DNA of 64,000 nt from Proteus appendicitidis (GTDB lineage: Bacteria; Pseudomonadota; Gammaproteobacteria; Enterobacterales; Enterobacteriaceae). Position 1 is the stretch's first letter, and the number at the start of each line of letters is the position of its first letter. Location: assembly GCF_030271835.1 (NCBI RefSeq), contig NZ_CP127389.1:806001-870000 (forward strand), read 5' to 3'. Under the pieces are notes generated by a model. That model saw only the letters and a list, made by a program, of their open reading frames with translations, did no database searches and was not told where the DNA came from. Of the stretch, positions 1 to 11,456 are shown piece after piece. A program made the position numbers and the translations under genes.

Positions 1-2211
1 ATGCTGGTTGCGCAGAAAGATGCATCTACTGACGAACCAGGTGTTAATGATCTTTTTTCTGTTGGTACAGTTGCGTCTGTTTTACAGATGCTAAAACTGC
101 CTGATGGAACAGTGAAAGTCCTTGTTGAAGGTATTCGTCGTGCCAAAATTACGACGTTATCTGACAATGGTGAATACTTTCAGGCGAAAGCAGAATACCT
201 TGAAACGCCTGCTGTTGATGAGCGCGAACAGGAAGTCTTAAATCGTACAACGATTAATCAGTTTGAAGGTTATATCAAACTGAATAAAAAAATTCCGCCA
301 GAGGTATTAACCTCATTACATGCTATCGAAGAATCAGCGAAATTAGCAGATACCATTGCTTCTCATATGCCGCTGAAATTAAAAGATAAGCAAGCTGTAC
401 TTGAAATGTCTGATGTCACCGAACGCCTTGAATATTTAATGGCGATGATGGAATCAGAAATCGATCTGCTACAAGTTGAAAAACGCATTCGTAACCGCGT
501 TAAAAAGCAGATGGAAAAGAGTCAGCGTGAGTATTATCTCAATGAGCAAATGAAAGCTATTCAAAAAGAATTAGGTGAGATGGATGATGCACCTGATGAA
601 ATGGAATCGCTGAAACGTAAAATCGACGCTGCTAAAATGCCAAAAGAGGCAAAAGAAAAGACAGAAGCGGAACTTCAGAAATTAAAAATGATGTCGCCAA
701 TGTCTGCAGAAGCCACGGTTGTGCGTAGCTATATTGATTGGATGGTTCAAGTTCCTTGGAATAGCCGTAGCAAAGTTAAAAAAGACTTAGTGAAAGCACA
801 AGAAGTTCTTGATACTGACCATTATGGTTTAGAGCGTGTTAAAGAGCGTATCCTTGAATATCTCGCGGTACAGTCTCGAGTTAGCAAAATTAAAGGGCCA
901 ATCCTGTGCTTAGTAGGACCTCCAGGTGTCGGTAAAACCTCACTGGGTCAATCTATTGCTAAAGCAACAGGCCGTAAATATGTTCGTATGGCGTTAGGTG
1001 GTGTACGTGATGAAGCTGAAATTCGCGGTCACCGTCGTACTTACATCGGTTCTATGCCAGGTAAATTAATTCAGAAAATGGCAAAAGTTGGCGTTAAAAA
1101 CCCACTTTTCCTGTTAGATGAAATTGATAAAATGTCATCAGACATGCGAGGCGATCCGGCTTCTGCACTGTTAGAGGTGTTAGATCCAGAACAAAATATC
1201 GCATTTAACGACCATTATCTGGAAGTCGATTACGATCTGTCTGATGTTATGTTTGTGGCGACATCTAACTCCATGAATATACCGGCACCGTTGTTAGATC
1301 GTATGGAAGTGATTCGTTTATCAGGTTATACCGAAGACGAAAAACTGAATATTGCTAAGCAACATTTGTTACCAAAACAGATTGAACGTAATGCGTTAAA
1401 ACCAAGTGAGCTGACAATTCATGACAGCGCAATTATGGGCATTATTCGTTATTACACGCGTGAAGCGGGTGTACGTAGTTTAGAACGTGAAATTTCTAAA
1501 TTATGCCGTAAAGCAGTAAAACAACTGCTAATGGATAGCACAATCAAACATATTGAGATTAACGAAGATAATCTCAAAGACTACTTAGGTGTTCGTAAAG
1601 TTGACTACGGTCGTGCTGACACAGAAAACCGAGTAGGAATGGTAACAGGGCTTGCATGGACAGAAGTTGGTGGTGATCTACTGACTATTGAAACAGCAAG
1701 TGTACCGGGTAAAGGCAAGCTAACATTCACCGGCTCTTTAGGTGAAGTGATGCAAGAGTCTATTCAAGCGGCGATGACTGTCGTTCGTGCTCGTGCTGAT
1801 AAACTTGGTATTAATGGCGATTTCTATGAGAAACGTGATATGCACGTACACGTTCCTGAAGGCGCAACACCAAAAGATGGTCCAAGTGCAGGTATCGCAA
1901 TGTGTACTGCATTGGTATCAAGCCTAACAGGTAATCCTGTGCGTTCTGATGTTGCAATGACGGGCGAAATTACGTTACGCGGACAAGTATTGCCAATTGG
2001 CGGACTGAAAGAAAAGTTACTTGCTGCACATCGTGGTGGAATTAAGACAGTTCTTATCCCAGATGAAAATAAACGTGATTTAGAAGAAATTCCTGAAAAT
2101 ATTGTTGCTGATCTGGATATTCACCCGGTGAAAACAATTGAGGAAGTTTTATCGTTAGCCCTGCAAAACTCACCGTTTGGCATGGAAGTTGTGACTGATA
2201 AATCACACTAA
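1..2211 (+). CDS. lon: ATP-dependent protease La (Lon), 5' end outside window
   Basis: Lon is a cytosolic hexameric AAA+ serine protease that degrades misfolded and regulatory proteins. The frame is open from base 1, and the first visible residue aligns with about residue 51 of E. coli Lon (784 aa), so roughly 50 N-terminal codons lie upstream and the ATG at base 1 is internal. The 736 visible residues contain the rest of the substrate-binding N domain, a coiled coil, Walker A GPPGVGKT (about 306-313), Walker B FLLDEIDK, and the protease domain with the Ser in PKDGPSAG (about S629) and Lys about K672 of the catalytic dyad. Alignment from memory shows no internal indels. hupB follows after a terminator, as in E. 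coli. Confidence 0.97.
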   Translation: MLVAQKDASTDEPGVNDLFSVGTVASVLQMLKLPDGTVKVLVEGIRRAKITTLSDNGEYFQAKAEYLETPAVDEREQEVLNRTTINQFEGYIKLNKKIPPEVLTSLHAIEESAKLADTIASHMPLKLKDKQAVLEMSDVTERLEYLMAMMESEIDLLQVEKRIRNRVKKQMEKSQREYYLNEQMKAIQKELGEMDDAPDEMESLKRKIDAAKMPKEAKEKTEAELQKLKMMSPMSAEATVVRSYIDWMVQVPWNSRSKVKKDLVKAQEVLDTDHYGLERVKERILEYLAVQSRVSKIKGPILCLVGPPGVGKTSLGQSIAKATGRKYVRMALGGVRDEAEIRGHRRTYIGSMPGKLIQKMAKVGVKNPLFLLDEIDKMSSDMRGDPASALLEVLDPEQNIAFNDHYLEVDYDLSDVMFVATSNSMNIPAPLLDRMEVIRLSGYTEDEKLNIAKQHLLPKQIERNALKPSELTIHDSAIMGIIRYYTREAGVRSLEREISKLCRKAVKQLLMDSTIKHIEINEDNLKDYLGVRKVDYGRADTENRVGMVTGLAWTEVGGDLLTIETASVPGKGKLTFTGSLGEVMQESIQAAMTVVRARADKLGINGDFYEKRDMHVHVPEGATPKDGPSAGIAMCTALVSSLTGNPVRSDVAMTGEITLRGQVLPIGGLKEKLLAAHRGGIKTVLIPDENKRDLEEIPENIVADLDIHPVKTIEEVLSLALQNSPFGMEVVTDKSH

Positions 2212-2240
2212 AGAGTGATATTAGTCATAAATAATAGCTA

Positions 2241-2284
2241 AAAAAAAGGCTGGATAAGTAATAAAAGCTTGCCAGCCTTTTTTT
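2241..2284 (+). terminator. Rho-independent terminator after lon
   Basis: An A-rich stem with core GGCTGG (2248-2253) pairs with CCAGCC (2272-2277), the A run pairs with the following T run, and the structure ends in seven or more T. It lies 30 bp after the lon stop. Confidence 0.85.
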
Positions 2285-2425
2285 GTGTCGCTAATTTAAT
2301 GGCGATTTTAATTAAAAATGCTGTTTTATCGGTCTTGCTATATCTAAAAAGGCTTGATATAACGACGTTTGCAAAATTTGCCATTAATGGTGAAAAATAA
2401 CGCATAAAATTATGGGGATGAAAGC

Positions 2426-2701
2426 GTGAATAAAACTCAACTGGTCGATAAAATTGCTGCAAATGCAGATATCTCAAAAGCGGCAGCAGGTCGTGTTGTA
2501 GATGCTCTGGTTGCTTCTATCACTGAATCTTTACAAAAAGGTGATGATGTAGCATTAGTAGGTTTCGGTACTTTCACTGTACGTGATCGTGCAGCTCGTA
2601 CAGGCCGTAACCCACAAACAGGTAAAGAAATTCAAATTGAAGCTGCAAAAGTTCCTGCATTCCGTGCTGGTAAAGGCTTAAAAGACGCAGTTAATCAATA
2701 A
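2426..2701 (+). CDS. hupB: DNA-binding protein HU-beta
   Basis: HU-beta is a small histone-like nucleoid protein that forms homodimers or HU-alpha/beta heterodimers and bends DNA without sequence specificity. The 91-residue product matches the family length and carries the HU/IHF signature around [25 protein letters not shown] residues 46-66. Translation starts at GTG 2426, as in E. coli hupB, behind a GGGGATG stretch acting as ribosome-binding site. A strong terminator follows, so it is probably monocistronic. Confidence 0.96.
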   Translation: MNKTQLVDKIAANADISKAAAGRVVDALVASITESLQKGDDVALVGFGTFTVRDRAARTGRNPQTGKEIQIEAAKVPAFRAGKGLKDAVNQ

Positions 2702-3177
2702 TAGTTGAACTTATTTTCTGCCAATTTGTTATTAGTTTAACGTTATGGGTAAACAGAAAACGACTCAATTAAAAAAATGAAGCGCATCTTTTTGAGATGC
2801 GCTTTTCTTTTTTAGGTTATAAATCACGATTAAACCTTGTATTCTCTGGCGATAAGACGTGAAACTGAAGTAGTCATTTGATAGAATGACGCGTTGTTCT
2901 ATAACTGAAATAGACAACAATGAATGATTCAGTGGTGAGTTAAATGGTTATCGTAATCAATGAATCAAATAATGCTGTTTAGTTTTTTCTTAGTTATAGA
3001 AAGTGCGTGTTAAGACTGCGCATTAATACGGGACTGGCTGTTTTTAATGATTGTCGCGTGTCGCGACATTTTGATATTAAGCCAGCATGGGCATATTATC
3101 TTTTCGCTGTGCTCAAAATAGTCGTGTAACACCCATAAAAATAATTTTTATTTCACCAAACGGAGCCTCGTCTCGTT
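2702..3177. other. Intergenic region hupB-ppiD
   Basis: This stretch holds the hupB terminator (2771-2813) and the ppiD promoter region. A short perfect hairpin, TGTCGCG/CGCGACA (3052-3058 with 3062-3068), sits about 110 bp before ppiD. I found no convincing gene or RNA in the remainder. Confidence 0.5.
2771..2813 (+). terminator. Rho-independent terminator after hupB
   Basis: The 9-bp stem AGCGCATCT (2781-2789) pairs with AGATGCGCT (2795-2803). It is flanked by an A run upstream and a T-rich tail downstream, so it may act on both strands. Confidence 0.85.
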
Positions 3178-5055
3178 ATGATGGACAACATTCGTTCCAC
3201 TGCTAATAATCCATTTATAAAGATATTATTAGCTGTGATCATCCTCTCCTTCGTCCTAACCGGTGTGGGCGGATACCTCTTTAGTTCAGGCGTTAATGAT
3301 GCTGCTGAAGTTAACGGATATAAAATTAGCCGTTCTCAATTAGAGCAAACTTATCAACAACGTCGCGCTCAATTACAACAAGATATGGGTGAAAATTTTG
3401 CTGCTCTTGCTTCATCAGAAGAAGGTCAGAAACTTATTCGCCAACAAGCACTTGATTTACTGATTAACCAAGCCTTACTTGATCAATTTGCACAAAATCT
3501 GGGTATTTCAGCCGGTGATCAGCAAATCAGAGATGCTATTTTTGCACTTCCTTACTTTCAAACTGACGGCAAATTTGACAATAAAAAATATGTCGATTTA
3601 TTGAAAGGCAATAATATTGATGCAGATGCTTTTGCAGAAGGTATTCGTCAAAACCTTATTAATCAGCAATTAAAATTTTCTATCCAAGGTACAGATTTTG
3701 CCTTAGATAGCGAAGTTAAAGAATTTGCTGGATTAATGCTACAAAGCCGTAATGTACGTTTAGCATCATTAGACATTCAGCCATTCCTTGAAAAAGAAAC
3801 GGCATCTGATGAAGAAGTGAAAGCGTTCTATGAGCAAAATAACCAAATGTTCATCGCGCCAGAGCAATTTAAAATTAGCTACATCCAATTAAATGCTCAA
3901 AAAGATTTTAATAATATCAACATTACTGATGAAGAAGCGAAGGCTTACTACGATAGTAATATTGATGAATTCACGGCAGTAGGACAGAAACAGTACAGCA
4001 TCTTAGTATTAGCTGATGAAACAGCGGCTAAAGCGGCAGAAGATGAGCTGAAAAAAGGCGCTGATTTTGTTTCGTTAGTGAAAGAAAAATCTATTGATAG
4101 CTTCTCTAAAAAACAAAATGGTTCTTTAGGTTGGATAACTATTGGACAAGAGTTACCAGAGCTGGCTAACGCAAGTTTGACAGAAAAAGGTCAAATCTCT
4201 GAGCCTGTTAAAATCAGCAATGGCTACGCAATTTTCCGCCTTGATGATGTCAAACAATCTGTTGTAAAACCATTTGATGAAGTGAAAACAGATTTACTGG
4301 CAAAAATGCGTGAAAACAAAGCGATTGATGATTTCTTCGCATTACAACAAAAAGTGAGCCAAGCTGCATCTAATGACAATGACACACTCGCGCCTGCTGC
4401 AAAAGCGGGTAACGTGACTGTGGTTAATACTGATTGGTTTGATGAAAATACGGTTCCTGCACCATTAAATAATGAAAAACTCACCCAGTTAATTTTTGGT
4501 GGTTCATTAGTGGATGAAAATGGCCCAACAGGCATGAATTCAGACATGGTGACGTTAGGTAATGACAGTGCATTTATCGTGCGTGTAGAAGGTTATAAGC
4601 CTTCAGCAACCCAACCATTAGATAAAGTGCGTGATCAAGTTGTTATGCTGGTTAAACAGCAAAAAGCATCACAAGCAATGAATGCAGAAGCCCAAAAACT
4701 TTTAGCTGCCTTGAAAGAAGGCAAAGGCGAAGAAGCACTGAAAGCCGCTAATATTTCGTTTGGTAGTGAAGAAAGCATTGTTCACTCATCTGCAACAGAT
4801 GTAGTACAAACCGCGATTTTCTCTATGCCAAAACCCGCTGAAGGCAAAAAAGAGTATGGTATGACTAATGTGCCAGGCACTAAAGTCGTTCTTATTCAAT
4901 TGGATAGCGTAACAGATGGTAAGCCAACATCTGAACAACTAGAGTTTATGACTAATCTCTATCGCGCTCAGATGGGCGAAGAAGCGTTACAACTCATGTT
5001 ACGCGACCTAAAAGATAACGCTAAAATTGAAATTTTTGATAAAGACTATCAATAA
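3178..5055 (+). CDS. ppiD: Periplasmic folding chaperone PpiD
   Basis: PpiD is an inner-membrane-anchored, SurA-like chaperone associated with the SecYEG exit site; its parvulin domain has little isomerase activity in E. coli. The product is 625 aa (E. coli 623). It begins MMDNIRS, followed by a single TM helix at about residues 16-34. A SurA_N-like helical region follows, then a parvulin domain at about 265-360 (QYSILVLADE to GYAIFRLDDV), then a long C-terminal helical part. An ATG at 3181 is an alternative start one codon later. The gene has its own promoter region and terminator. Confidence 0.95.
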   Translation: MMDNIRSTANNPFIKILLAVIILSFVLTGVGGYLFSSGVNDAAEVNGYKISRSQLEQTYQQRRAQLQQDMGENFAALASSEEGQKLIRQQALDLLINQALLDQFAQNLGISAGDQQIRDAIFALPYFQTDGKFDNKKYVDLLKGNNIDADAFAEGIRQNLINQQLKFSIQGTDFALDSEVKEFAGLMLQSRNVRLASLDIQPFLEKETASDEEVKAFYEQNNQMFIAPEQFKISYIQLNAQKDFNNINITDEEAKAYYDSNIDEFTAVGQKQYSILVLADETAAKAAEDELKKGADFVSLVKEKSIDSFSKKQNGSLGWITIGQELPELANASLTEKGQISEPVKISNGYAIFRLDDVKQSVVKPFDEVKTDLLAKMRENKAIDDFFALQQKVSQAASNDNDTLAPAAKAGNVTVVNTDWFDENTVPAPLNNEKLTQLIFGGSLVDENGPTGMNSDMVTLGNDSAFIVRVEGYKPSATQPLDKVRDQVVMLVKQQKASQAMNAEAQKLLAALKEGKGEEALKAANISFGSEESIVHSSATDVVQTAIFSMPKPAEGKKEYGMTNVPGTKVVLIQLDSVTDGKPTSEQLEFMTNLYRAQMGEEALQLMLRDLKDNAKIEIFDKDYQ

Positions 5056-5077
5056 TCGAATTTGAGTTATTAAATTG

Positions 5078-5106
5078 AAAACCCAGCATCAAGCTGGGTT
5101 TTTTTA
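5078..5106 (+). terminator. Rho-independent terminator after ppiD
   Basis: The perfect stem AACCCAGC (5080-5087) pairs with GCTGGGTT (5093-5100) around an ATCAA loop and is followed by a T run. Confidence 0.9.
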
Positions 5107-5337
5107 TGGCTGCTATTCTTGGTTATTTAAACAAATAAGGTTACCGCTTAAAAAAATTCATATTTGAGAGCCAGCACGATAATTTTTTGTAATGCTTCTT
5201 TTGTTCATTTTTATTTTTCCTAGTTTCTCGTAGTTTTCTTTTTATACAATTGCCGATTTATCAGTATATTGGCACTCTTTTTCTGCATTCAGAAATCTCT
5301 GTTTGTTATTGAATTTAAAATTATTGAATAAAAGGAA

Positions 5338-5718
5338 ATGATGATTATGAAAATGGATAAAAAAATGTTGTCAGGTTTTATGGCTTCTATCTGTCTTGCC
5401 TTGGGATTAGGGCTTTCTCCTTTCTCTTATGCAGAAGAAACACCCGCTTCAACCCCAACGGTTTCTATTGAAACTCACTCATCTGTTGTTCGTGATGCTA
5501 AAGAAAATAAAGCCAGTACAGAAGGTAAAGTTAATTTAAATACGGCAACAGTAGATGAATTAATGGGATTAAAAGGGATCGGAAAAGCGAAAGCACAAGC
5601 CATTATTGATTATCGCGAGCAGTTAGGGCGTTTTACCTCTATCGATGAACTTGAAAAAGTTTTTGGAATTGGTATGAAGTTAGTTGATCAAAATCGTGAT
5701 TTTATTGTTATTAATTAA
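5338..5718 (+). CDS. ybaV: ComEA/YbaV-type helix-hairpin-helix protein, secreted
   Basis: The product is a small exported protein. A signal peptide ([20 protein letters not shown], cleavage near SYAEE) is followed by a low-complexity linker and a ComEA-type HhH domain in the last 65 residues ([18 protein letters not shown], then [11 protein letters not shown] and IGMKLVDQN). ComEA proteins bind double-stranded DNA in the periplasm during natural uptake; the function of the enterobacterial YbaV form is unproven. Starts are possible at 5338, 5341 and 5347. The AAGGA at 5332-5336 fits 5347 best, giving MKMDKKML. It sits between ppiD and fadM, as in E. coli. Confidence 0.85.
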   Translation: MMIMKMDKKMLSGFMASICLALGLGLSPFSYAEETPASTPTVSIETHSSVVRDAKENKASTEGKVNLNTATVDELMGLKGIGKAKAQAIIDYREQLGRFTSIDELEKVFGIGMKLVDQNRDFIVIN

Positions 5719-5785
5719 GGTGTTCATTCTTATACGATATTGAGTATAAGTGATAGCAGAAACGTGAATATTGATTGAAAATCTC

Positions 5786-5832
5786 CGTGTTTCTCTTGGT
5801 TTGTATTTTGATAAGAGAAACACGTTTTCTTT
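5786..5832 (+). terminator. Probable terminator after ybaV
   Basis: A 12-bp perfect stem, CGTGTTTCTCTT (5786-5797) with AAGAGAAACACG (5813-5824), has a 15-nt loop and is followed by TTTTCTTTG. Its right arm overlaps the left arm of a second 10-bp hairpin (5823-5832 with 5837-5846), so the two folds exclude each other. Confidence 0.6.
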
Positions 5833-5957
5833 GTTAAAAGAAAACGAGATAAAACTATATCAAAAATTACTAAATTTATTTTCTTGGCTATATTTATGGT
5901 ATCGCATAAAAAATTTATAAAAAGTTTATTAGAATAATCAAGAGGTAATAAATTGAT

Positions 5958-6362
5958 ATGAGTACATTAATTAAAGTTTATGGTTTTCATTTAGATGTTT
6001 TTGAACATGTGAATAATGCACGTTACCTTGAGTTTTTAGAGCAAGCTCGATGGGACTGGATTGAGCAACATTTAGATTTTGATTGGTTTAAGCGCAATGG
6101 TTTGGCATTAGTGGTTGCTAATATCAATATTAATTATCGCTTACCTGCAAGTTTAGGTGATGAGCTACTAATTGATTGTGATGTTGCTGAAGTGGGAATT
6201 AAAAGTGGCGTGCTTTCTCAAAAGATTGTGAGAAAAAAAGATGGCGCACTTATCTCTGATGCATTAATTACTTTTGTTCTTGTTGATATCAATACCAAAA
6301 AAGCACTGACATTAACAGAGCAGTTAAGAGAGAAGCTTGAATATGTACGCCAATCATCCTAA
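5958..6362 (+). CDS. fadM: Long-chain acyl-CoA thioesterase FadM
   Basis: FadM hydrolyses long-chain acyl-CoA, notably unsaturated intermediates that stall beta-oxidation. The 134-residue hot-dog-fold protein matches E. coli FadM (132 aa) throughout. It has the 4HBT motif HVNNARYLEFLEQARWDW near the N-terminus and the core strand NININYRLPA. The start at 5958 is preceded by AGAGG (5941-5945). It is convergent with queC. Confidence 0.93.
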   Translation: MSTLIKVYGFHLDVFEHVNNARYLEFLEQARWDWIEQHLDFDWFKRNGLALVVANININYRLPASLGDELLIDCDVAEVGIKSGVLSQKIVRKKDGALISDALITFVLVDINTKKALTLTEQLREKLEYVRQSS

Positions 6363-6423
6363 TACACAAAGAGAGTATTAGAGATCTCTTATTAAACACT
6401 TCAGGCTAATCTAAGATGATTTA

Positions 6424-6458
6424 ATGCAGTGATAATGTTTAATAAATTATCACTGCAT
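6424..6458. repeat. 13-bp perfect hairpin between convergent fadM and queC
   Basis: ATGCAGTGATAAT (6424-6436) is perfectly repeated in inverted form at 6446-6458 around a 9-nt loop. No U tract follows on either strand, so it is not a canonical intrinsic terminator, but its position suggests a role in 3' end formation or mRNA stability. The motif GCAGTGATAAT recurs once more near 6506-6516. Confidence 0.6.
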
Positions 6459-6534
6459 AAGTGAATGCATAAATGAAAACATAAACGAATAGAATGGCAG
6501 GTAGCAGTGATAATTAATCAGGTAATTCTGATGA

Positions 6535-7233
6535 TTATTTAAGACCCACTTTCTGTTTCATGGTCTGCATAATAGGTGTTTTATCGGCTAAGTAGGTGTT
6601 TAATCCTCGTTGTCTTAAATGACAAGCCGCGCATTCACCACAGCCATCCCCCTGAATACCGTTATAGCAAGTTAAAGTTTCATGACGAACGAAATCTAAC
6701 TTTTTATAGTAATCAGCTAAAGCCCACGTTTCGGCTTTATCTAGCCACATTAATGGCGTGATAAATTTGATATCACGAGCAATACCTAGGCTGACAGCAT
6801 GATTGAGTGCTTTTACAAATTCATCTCGACAATCTGGGTAACCAGAAAAATCTGTCTCACAAACACCCGTGATGACACTCTCAGCGCCAATTTGATAAGC
6901 GTAAATTGCAGCCAAAGTGAGGAAAAGGATATTTCTACCTGGTACGAAGGTACTAGGAATATCACTTTCTTCACTTTCTTTGAAATCAGGAACAGGAATA
7001 TTGTCGCGAGTTAAGCTACTGATGGCGAGTTCGTTGAGTAAACTTACATCTAAAACTTTATGCGCTGTTGCGCCCAGTAATTGACTAACTTTTTGTGCTA
7101 CCTCAATTTCTTCTTTATGGCGTTGCCCATAATTAAATGTAATGCAATGTACTTCATCGTACTTTTCCAACGCTTGAATAAGGCAGGTTGTCGAATCTTG
7201 TCCACCACTAAAGACAACGACCGTTTTTTTCAT
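6535..7233 (-). CDS. queC: 7-cyano-7-deazaguanine synthase QueC
   Basis: QueC converts 7-carboxy-7-deazaguanine to preQ0 with ATP and ammonia, in the queuosine tRNA modification pathway. The 232-residue product has the PP-loop ATP pyrophosphatase motif SGGQDSTTC at residues 9-17 and the C-terminal zinc-binding cysteines in [13 protein letters not shown]. The frame stays open further upstream, but the start at 7233 ([11 protein letters not shown]) matches the family and has AGGAG 9 bp before it. Confidence 0.95.
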   Translation of the reverse strand: MKKTVVVFSGGQDSTTCLIQALEKYDEVHCITFNYGQRHKEEIEVAQKVSQLLGATAHKVLDVSLLNELAISSLTRDNIPVPDFKESEESDIPSTFVPGRNILFLTLAAIYAYQIGAESVITGVCETDFSGYPDCRDEFVKALNHAVSLGIARDIKFITPLMWLDKAETWALADYYKKLDFVRHETLTCYNGIQGDGCGECAACHLRQRGLNTYLADKTPIMQTMKQKVGLK

Positions 7234-7391
7234 CAGAATACTCCTGAATATTGAATTTCTATAGGGATTAGTACGCATAAAAGTACATATATTATGGCAA
7301 TTTATTACCGATTTATCATTAGATGATTACTCTTATAGTAAGGGGCAGGTTATCATTATTTTTTGTAGGGGCATATTTTGAAGGAGTATCT

Positions 7392-7853
7392 ATGTTAGAT
7401 AAGATTGACCGTAAACTATTAGCGCTGTTACAGGAAGATTCAAGCCTCTCACTGAATACTTTGGCTGAGGCTGTTAACCTAACCTCAACACCTTGCTGGA
7501 AACGATTGAAAAGATTAGAGGATGAAGGGTATATTCGTAAACGCGTTGCGTTGCTTGATAGTGAAAAAATCGGGCTAGGTCTAACAGTTATTGTTATGAT
7601 TAGAACACAGCAGCATAATAGCGAATGGTACGAACAGTTTGTTTCATTTGTTAAGCAAATGCCAGAAGTACTGACATTCTATCGAATGGCGGGTGAGTGT
7701 GATTATCTAATGCATGTTGAAGTAGTAGACATGAAAAGTTACGACCTATTTTATAAGCGTATGGTTAATGGCGTACCGGGTCTTATTGATGTGACTTCTA
7801 ACTTCGCAATGGAAAAAATTAAATACACAACGGCAATGCCGATACCTGAATAA
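7392..7853 (+). CDS. decR: Lrp/AsnC-family regulator DecR (YbaO)
   Basis: DecR in E. coli is a cysteine-responsive Lrp-family activator of the cysteine detoxification operon cyuPA (yhaOM). The 153-residue product has an N-terminal winged HTH ([14 protein letters not shown], then [16 protein letters not shown]) and a C-terminal RAM effector domain. It is nearly collinear with E. coli DecR (152 aa). The start at 7392 is set by AAGGAG (7381-7386). A cyuA homologue, a plausible target, lies at 39643-40965 in this window. Confidence 0.9.
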   Translation: MLDKIDRKLLALLQEDSSLSLNTLAEAVNLTSTPCWKRLKRLEDEGYIRKRVALLDSEKIGLGLTVIVMIRTQQHNSEWYEQFVSFVKQMPEVLTFYRMAGECDYLMHVEVVDMKSYDLFYKRMVNGVPGLIDVTSNFAMEKIKYTTAMPIPE

Positions 7854-7908
7854 GGTTCATCTTTACCAACTGGCACTTTTATTTTTGTATAACCTTAGGA
7901 TTTAAGGC

Positions 7909-9654
7909 GTGGCTCTATTTTCACAGCTCAGTTGGTATTTTCTCAATGAATGGCGTCGTTATGTAGGTGCCATTTTCTTATTGATGGTTATCGCAGTATT
8001 ACAGGTGATCCCTCCAAAGATTGTTGGGATCATTGTGGATGGTGTCGATAACCATAGTCTGACGTTTAGCCAAGTGATGAATTGGATTGGCGTGATGGTA
8101 TTAATAGCCCTCGCGGTTTATCTTTTGCGTTATTTTTGGCGTCTTTGGTTATTTGGCGCATCTTATCAATTAGCAGTAAAACTGCGGATGCAAATTTACC
8201 AACAACTTAATCAACAATCTTCCTCTTTTTATCATCGTTATCGCACAGGCGATTTAATTGCACGTACCACCAACGATGTTGATAAAGTGGTTTTTGCCGC
8301 AGGCGAAGGTGTACTGACCTTAGTGGATTCTATGGTTATGGGGCTTGCTGTACTTGTCATGATGAGCATTCAGTTAAGTTGGGAACTGACACTGATTTCA
8401 TTACTACCTATGCCAATCATGGCAATTTTGATTAAGCGATATGGCGATAAATTACATAGTCGCTTTAAAACGGCACAGGCACTTTTCTCTTCACTTAATA
8501 ATCAAGCACAAGAAAGCTTGAGTAGTATTCGTATGATCAAATCATTCGGGCTAGAGCAACAACATGCCTCCCGTTTTGATGATGTGGCAAAAGAAACTGG
8601 ACGACAAAATATGCGTGTTGCAAGAATTGATGCGCTATTTGATCCTACTATTTTTATGGCTATTGGTTTTGCTAATTTACTCGCTGTTGCTGGTGGCAGC
8701 TATTTTGTAATTAATGGCAGAATGACATTGGGTGAATTAACCAGTTTTGTGATGTATTTGGGGCAAATGATCTGGCCAATGCTGGCTTTAGCATGGATGT
8801 TTAATATTGTTGAGCGTGGCAGTGCTGCTTATAGTCGCATTAATAGTTTATTGGATGAAAAACTCGATATGGTTGATGGTGAGTTATCACCAAAGCCAGG
8901 TCGAGGAGTATTATCCGTTGATATCAAACATTTCCAATATCCCGAACAAACGACACAAACACTGAAAAACGTTCATTTCACATTATCACCCGGTGAAATG
9001 CTAGGTATTTGTGGTGTGACTGGCAGTGGTAAAAGTACATTACTTAGTGCTATTCAACGACTTTACGATATCACCGAAGGTGAAATTTGTTTTCAATCAG
9101 TTCCTATTTATCAATTGAAACTTGATGAATGGCGAGCGCGATTGGCTGTTGTTAACCAAACTCCCTTCCTATTTTCCGATACCATCGCGGGAAATATTGC
9201 TTTAGGTCGTCCTGATGCGACAAAAGAAGAAATAGAGTCTGTTGCGAAACTGGCAAATATTCACGAGGATATTTTGCGCTTACCGCAAGGGTATCAAACA
9301 CAGGTAGGTGAAAAAGGTGTGATGTTATCTGGTGGACAAAAACAGCGTATTTCTATTGCCCGAGCGCTATTACTGGATGCCGAGATTCTATTATTAGATG
9401 ACGCATTATCTGCAGTTGATGGACAAACAGAATATCAAATCCTGCAAAACTTGTCACAATGGCGAAAAGATAGAACCTTAATTATCAGCGCTCATCGCTT
9501 ATCTGCATTGGTTGGTGCTACGAATATCTTAGTTTTGAAACAAGGCGAGATTATAGAGCAAGGTACACATCAGCAGTTAATTTCAATACCAGGTTGGTAT
9601 CAAGATATGTACCATTATCAGCAATTAGAGGCCGCGCTGGATGACGATGAATAA
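7909..9654 (+). CDS. mdlA: ABC exporter half-transporter MdlA
   Basis: MdlA is half of a heterodimeric type IV ABC exporter of the multidrug-resistance-like family; its natural substrate is unknown. The product is 581 aa with six TM helices in the first 320 residues. The NBD has Walker [10 protein letters not shown], signature LSGGQ and Walker [13 protein letters not shown]. The residue after the Walker B Asp is Asp instead of the catalytic Glu, as in E. coli MdlA, which implies an asymmetric ATPase pair. It starts at GTG 7909 and overlaps mdlB by 14 bp. Confidence 0.93.
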   Translation: MALFSQLSWYFLNEWRRYVGAIFLLMVIAVLQVIPPKIVGIIVDGVDNHSLTFSQVMNWIGVMVLIALAVYLLRYFWRLWLFGASYQLAVKLRMQIYQQLNQQSSSFYHRYRTGDLIARTTNDVDKVVFAAGEGVLTLVDSMVMGLAVLVMMSIQLSWELTLISLLPMPIMAILIKRYGDKLHSRFKTAQALFSSLNNQAQESLSSIRMIKSFGLEQQHASRFDDVAKETGRQNMRVARIDALFDPTIFMAIGFANLLAVAGGSYFVINGRMTLGELTSFVMYLGQMIWPMLALAWMFNIVERGSAAYSRINSLLDEKLDMVDGELSPKPGRGVLSVDIKHFQYPEQTTQTLKNVHFTLSPGEMLGICGVTGSGKSTLLSAIQRLYDITEGEICFQSVPIYQLKLDEWRARLAVVNQTPFLFSDTIAGNIALGRPDATKEEIESVAKLANIHEDILRLPQGYQTQVGEKGVMLSGGQKQRISIARALLLDAEILLLDDALSAVDGQTEYQILQNLSQWRKDRTLIISAHRLSALVGATNILVLKQGEIIEQGTHQQLISIPGWYQDMYHYQQLEAALDDDE

Positions 9655-11428
9655 AAATAAATCCGTTAAAGCGCTATTACCTGCATTAAAGCGCCTTTTG
9701 ACTTATGGTAAAACCTATCGCAAACCCATGACATGGGGTGTCATTATGTTGTGGGTTGCTGCCGTTGCAGAAGTGGGGGGACCATTAATTGTTGGCTATT
9801 TTATTGATGCAAAAGTTGCCACGAATAATGTGGAATTAATGTCATCCTTAGGTCTCGCGTTGGCTTTTATTCTTTTGCAGGTGATCGCCGCGACACTTCA
9901 CTATTATCAGGCAATTGTGTTTAATCATGCTGCTGTTGGGGTTGTACAACAATTACGTACTGATGTAATGAGTGCGGCTCTAAAACAGCCATTAAGTGCT
10001 TTTGATAATCAGCCCGTGGGGCAGTTAATTTCTCGTGTAACAAATGATACCGAGACGATTAAAGATTTGTTCGTGAACGTGTTACCGACACTATTTCGAG
10101 CAATTGCTTTAGTGGTTGTTATGCTGATAGCGATGTTCTTATTGGAATGGCAAATGGCGCTTGTTGCAATGATGATATTTCCTGCAGTGATAGGTGTGAT
10201 GATGCTTTATCAGCGACTGAGCACACCGATTGTACGTAATGTACGTCATTTTCTTGCCAATATTAATGATGGTTTCCACGAAGTTATCAATGGCATGTCA
10301 GTTATTCAGCAATTTAGGCAACAAGCTCGATTTGGCGAAAGAATATCAGATGACAGTTGGCAACATTACCAAGCACGTATGAAAGCGTTAAAACTGGATG
10401 GTCTGTTATTACGTCCTTTATTAAGTATGCTCTCTGCGTTGGTTCTGTGTGGCTTATTAATGCTATTTGGGTATCAAGGCAGTGCAGTTATTGGTGTTGG
10501 GGTTATTTATGCGTTTATTAGTTATCTAGGTCGATTAAATGAACCCTTGATCACATTGACATCACAGCAATCAATTTTGCAACAGGCGGTTGTCTCTGGT
10601 GAGCGTGTTTTTGAACTGATGGATGCACCCTTACAACACTACGGTTCATCATCACATTCCATCACTCAAGGTAATATCGATGTTAACTCTCTTTGGTTTG
10701 CGTATCGTGATGAGCAATGGGTATTAAAAGATATCAATTTAACTATTCCTGCTCGTCATTTTGTCGCATTCGTTGGGCACACAGGAAGTGGCAAGAGTAC
10801 TTTAGCCAGCTTATTAATGGGAAATTATCCTTGGCAAAAAGGAAGTATCTCTTTAGATAAGCAACCATTAGGATCGTATTCTCATACAGCACTACGCAGT
10901 GGTATTGCGATGGTGCAGCAAGATCCCGTTTTATTATCGGGTTCACTGTATGACAATATTACGTTAGGGCGTAAATGTGATGAATCACATTTATGGCAGG
11001 TATTAGAAACGGTTCAACTTGATCAATGGGTTAAAACCTTACCTGAAGGGCTACAAACAGAACTCGGTGAGCAAGGTAGTCGCTTATCCGCAGGACAAAA
11101 ACAGCTACTTGCATTGGCGCGTGTATTATTAATACCTCCTCGTATTCTTATTTTGGACGAGGCAACAGCAAATATTGACTCAGGAACAGAACAAGCCATA
11201 CAGAAGGCGCTAAAAGTAGTTAGGGAAAAAACAACACTGATTGTTATTGCTCATCGACTTTCTACTATTATTGAAGCCAATGAAATTGTGGTGCTTCATC
11301 GTGGTGCAATTGTCGAACAGGGTGATCATGCTAAGTTACTTTCACAAAAAGGTCGATATTATAATATGTATCAATTACAGCAAGTCAGAGAATCTTTACA
11401 AGAACAAGTCCCTGTTGAAGTAGAATAA
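9641..11428 (+). CDS. mdlB: ABC exporter half-transporter MdlB
   Basis: MdlB is the partner subunit of MdlA. The 595-residue product has six TM helices, Walker [10 protein letters not shown], and Walker [14 protein letters not shown] with the catalytic Glu that MdlA lacks. Its signature motif is LSAGQ instead of LSGGQ. Consensus and degenerate elements are thus split between the two subunits, as expected for a heterodimer with one active ATP site. Starts at 9641 or 9647 are both possible. Overlap with mdlA implies translational coupling. Confidence 0.93.
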   Translation: MTMNKNKSVKALLPALKRLLTYGKTYRKPMTWGVIMLWVAAVAEVGGPLIVGYFIDAKVATNNVELMSSLGLALAFILLQVIAATLHYYQAIVFNHAAVGVVQQLRTDVMSAALKQPLSAFDNQPVGQLISRVTNDTETIKDLFVNVLPTLFRAIALVVVMLIAMFLLEWQMALVAMMIFPAVIGVMMLYQRLSTPIVRNVRHFLANINDGFHEVINGMSVIQQFRQQARFGERISDDSWQHYQARMKALKLDGLLLRPLLSMLSALVLCGLLMLFGYQGSAVIGVGVIYAFISYLGRLNEPLITLTSQQSILQQAVVSGERVFELMDAPLQHYGSSSHSITQGNIDVNSLWFAYRDEQWVLKDINLTIPARHFVAFVGHTGSGKSTLASLLMGNYPWQKGSISLDKQPLGSYSHTALRSGIAMVQQDPVLLSGSLYDNITLGRKCDESHLWQVLETVQLDQWVKTLPEGLQTELGEQGSRLSAGQKQLLALARVLLIPPRILILDEATANIDSGTEQAIQKALKVVREKTTLIVIAHRLSTIIEANEIVVLHRGAIVEQGDHAKLLSQKGRYYNMYQLQQVRESLQEQVPVEVE

Positions 11429-11456
11429 TCACCTTAAATAAAAAACATAATTCTAG

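Noticed and set aside
2238..2477. 79-codon minus-strand frame over the lon terminator and hupB start
   Set aside because: It covers a terminator and the hupB ribosome-binding site; no coding features.
4224..4547. 107-codon frame antisense to ppiD
   Set aside because: It lies entirely inside ppiD, whose product is fully conserved; no ribosome-binding site or family match.
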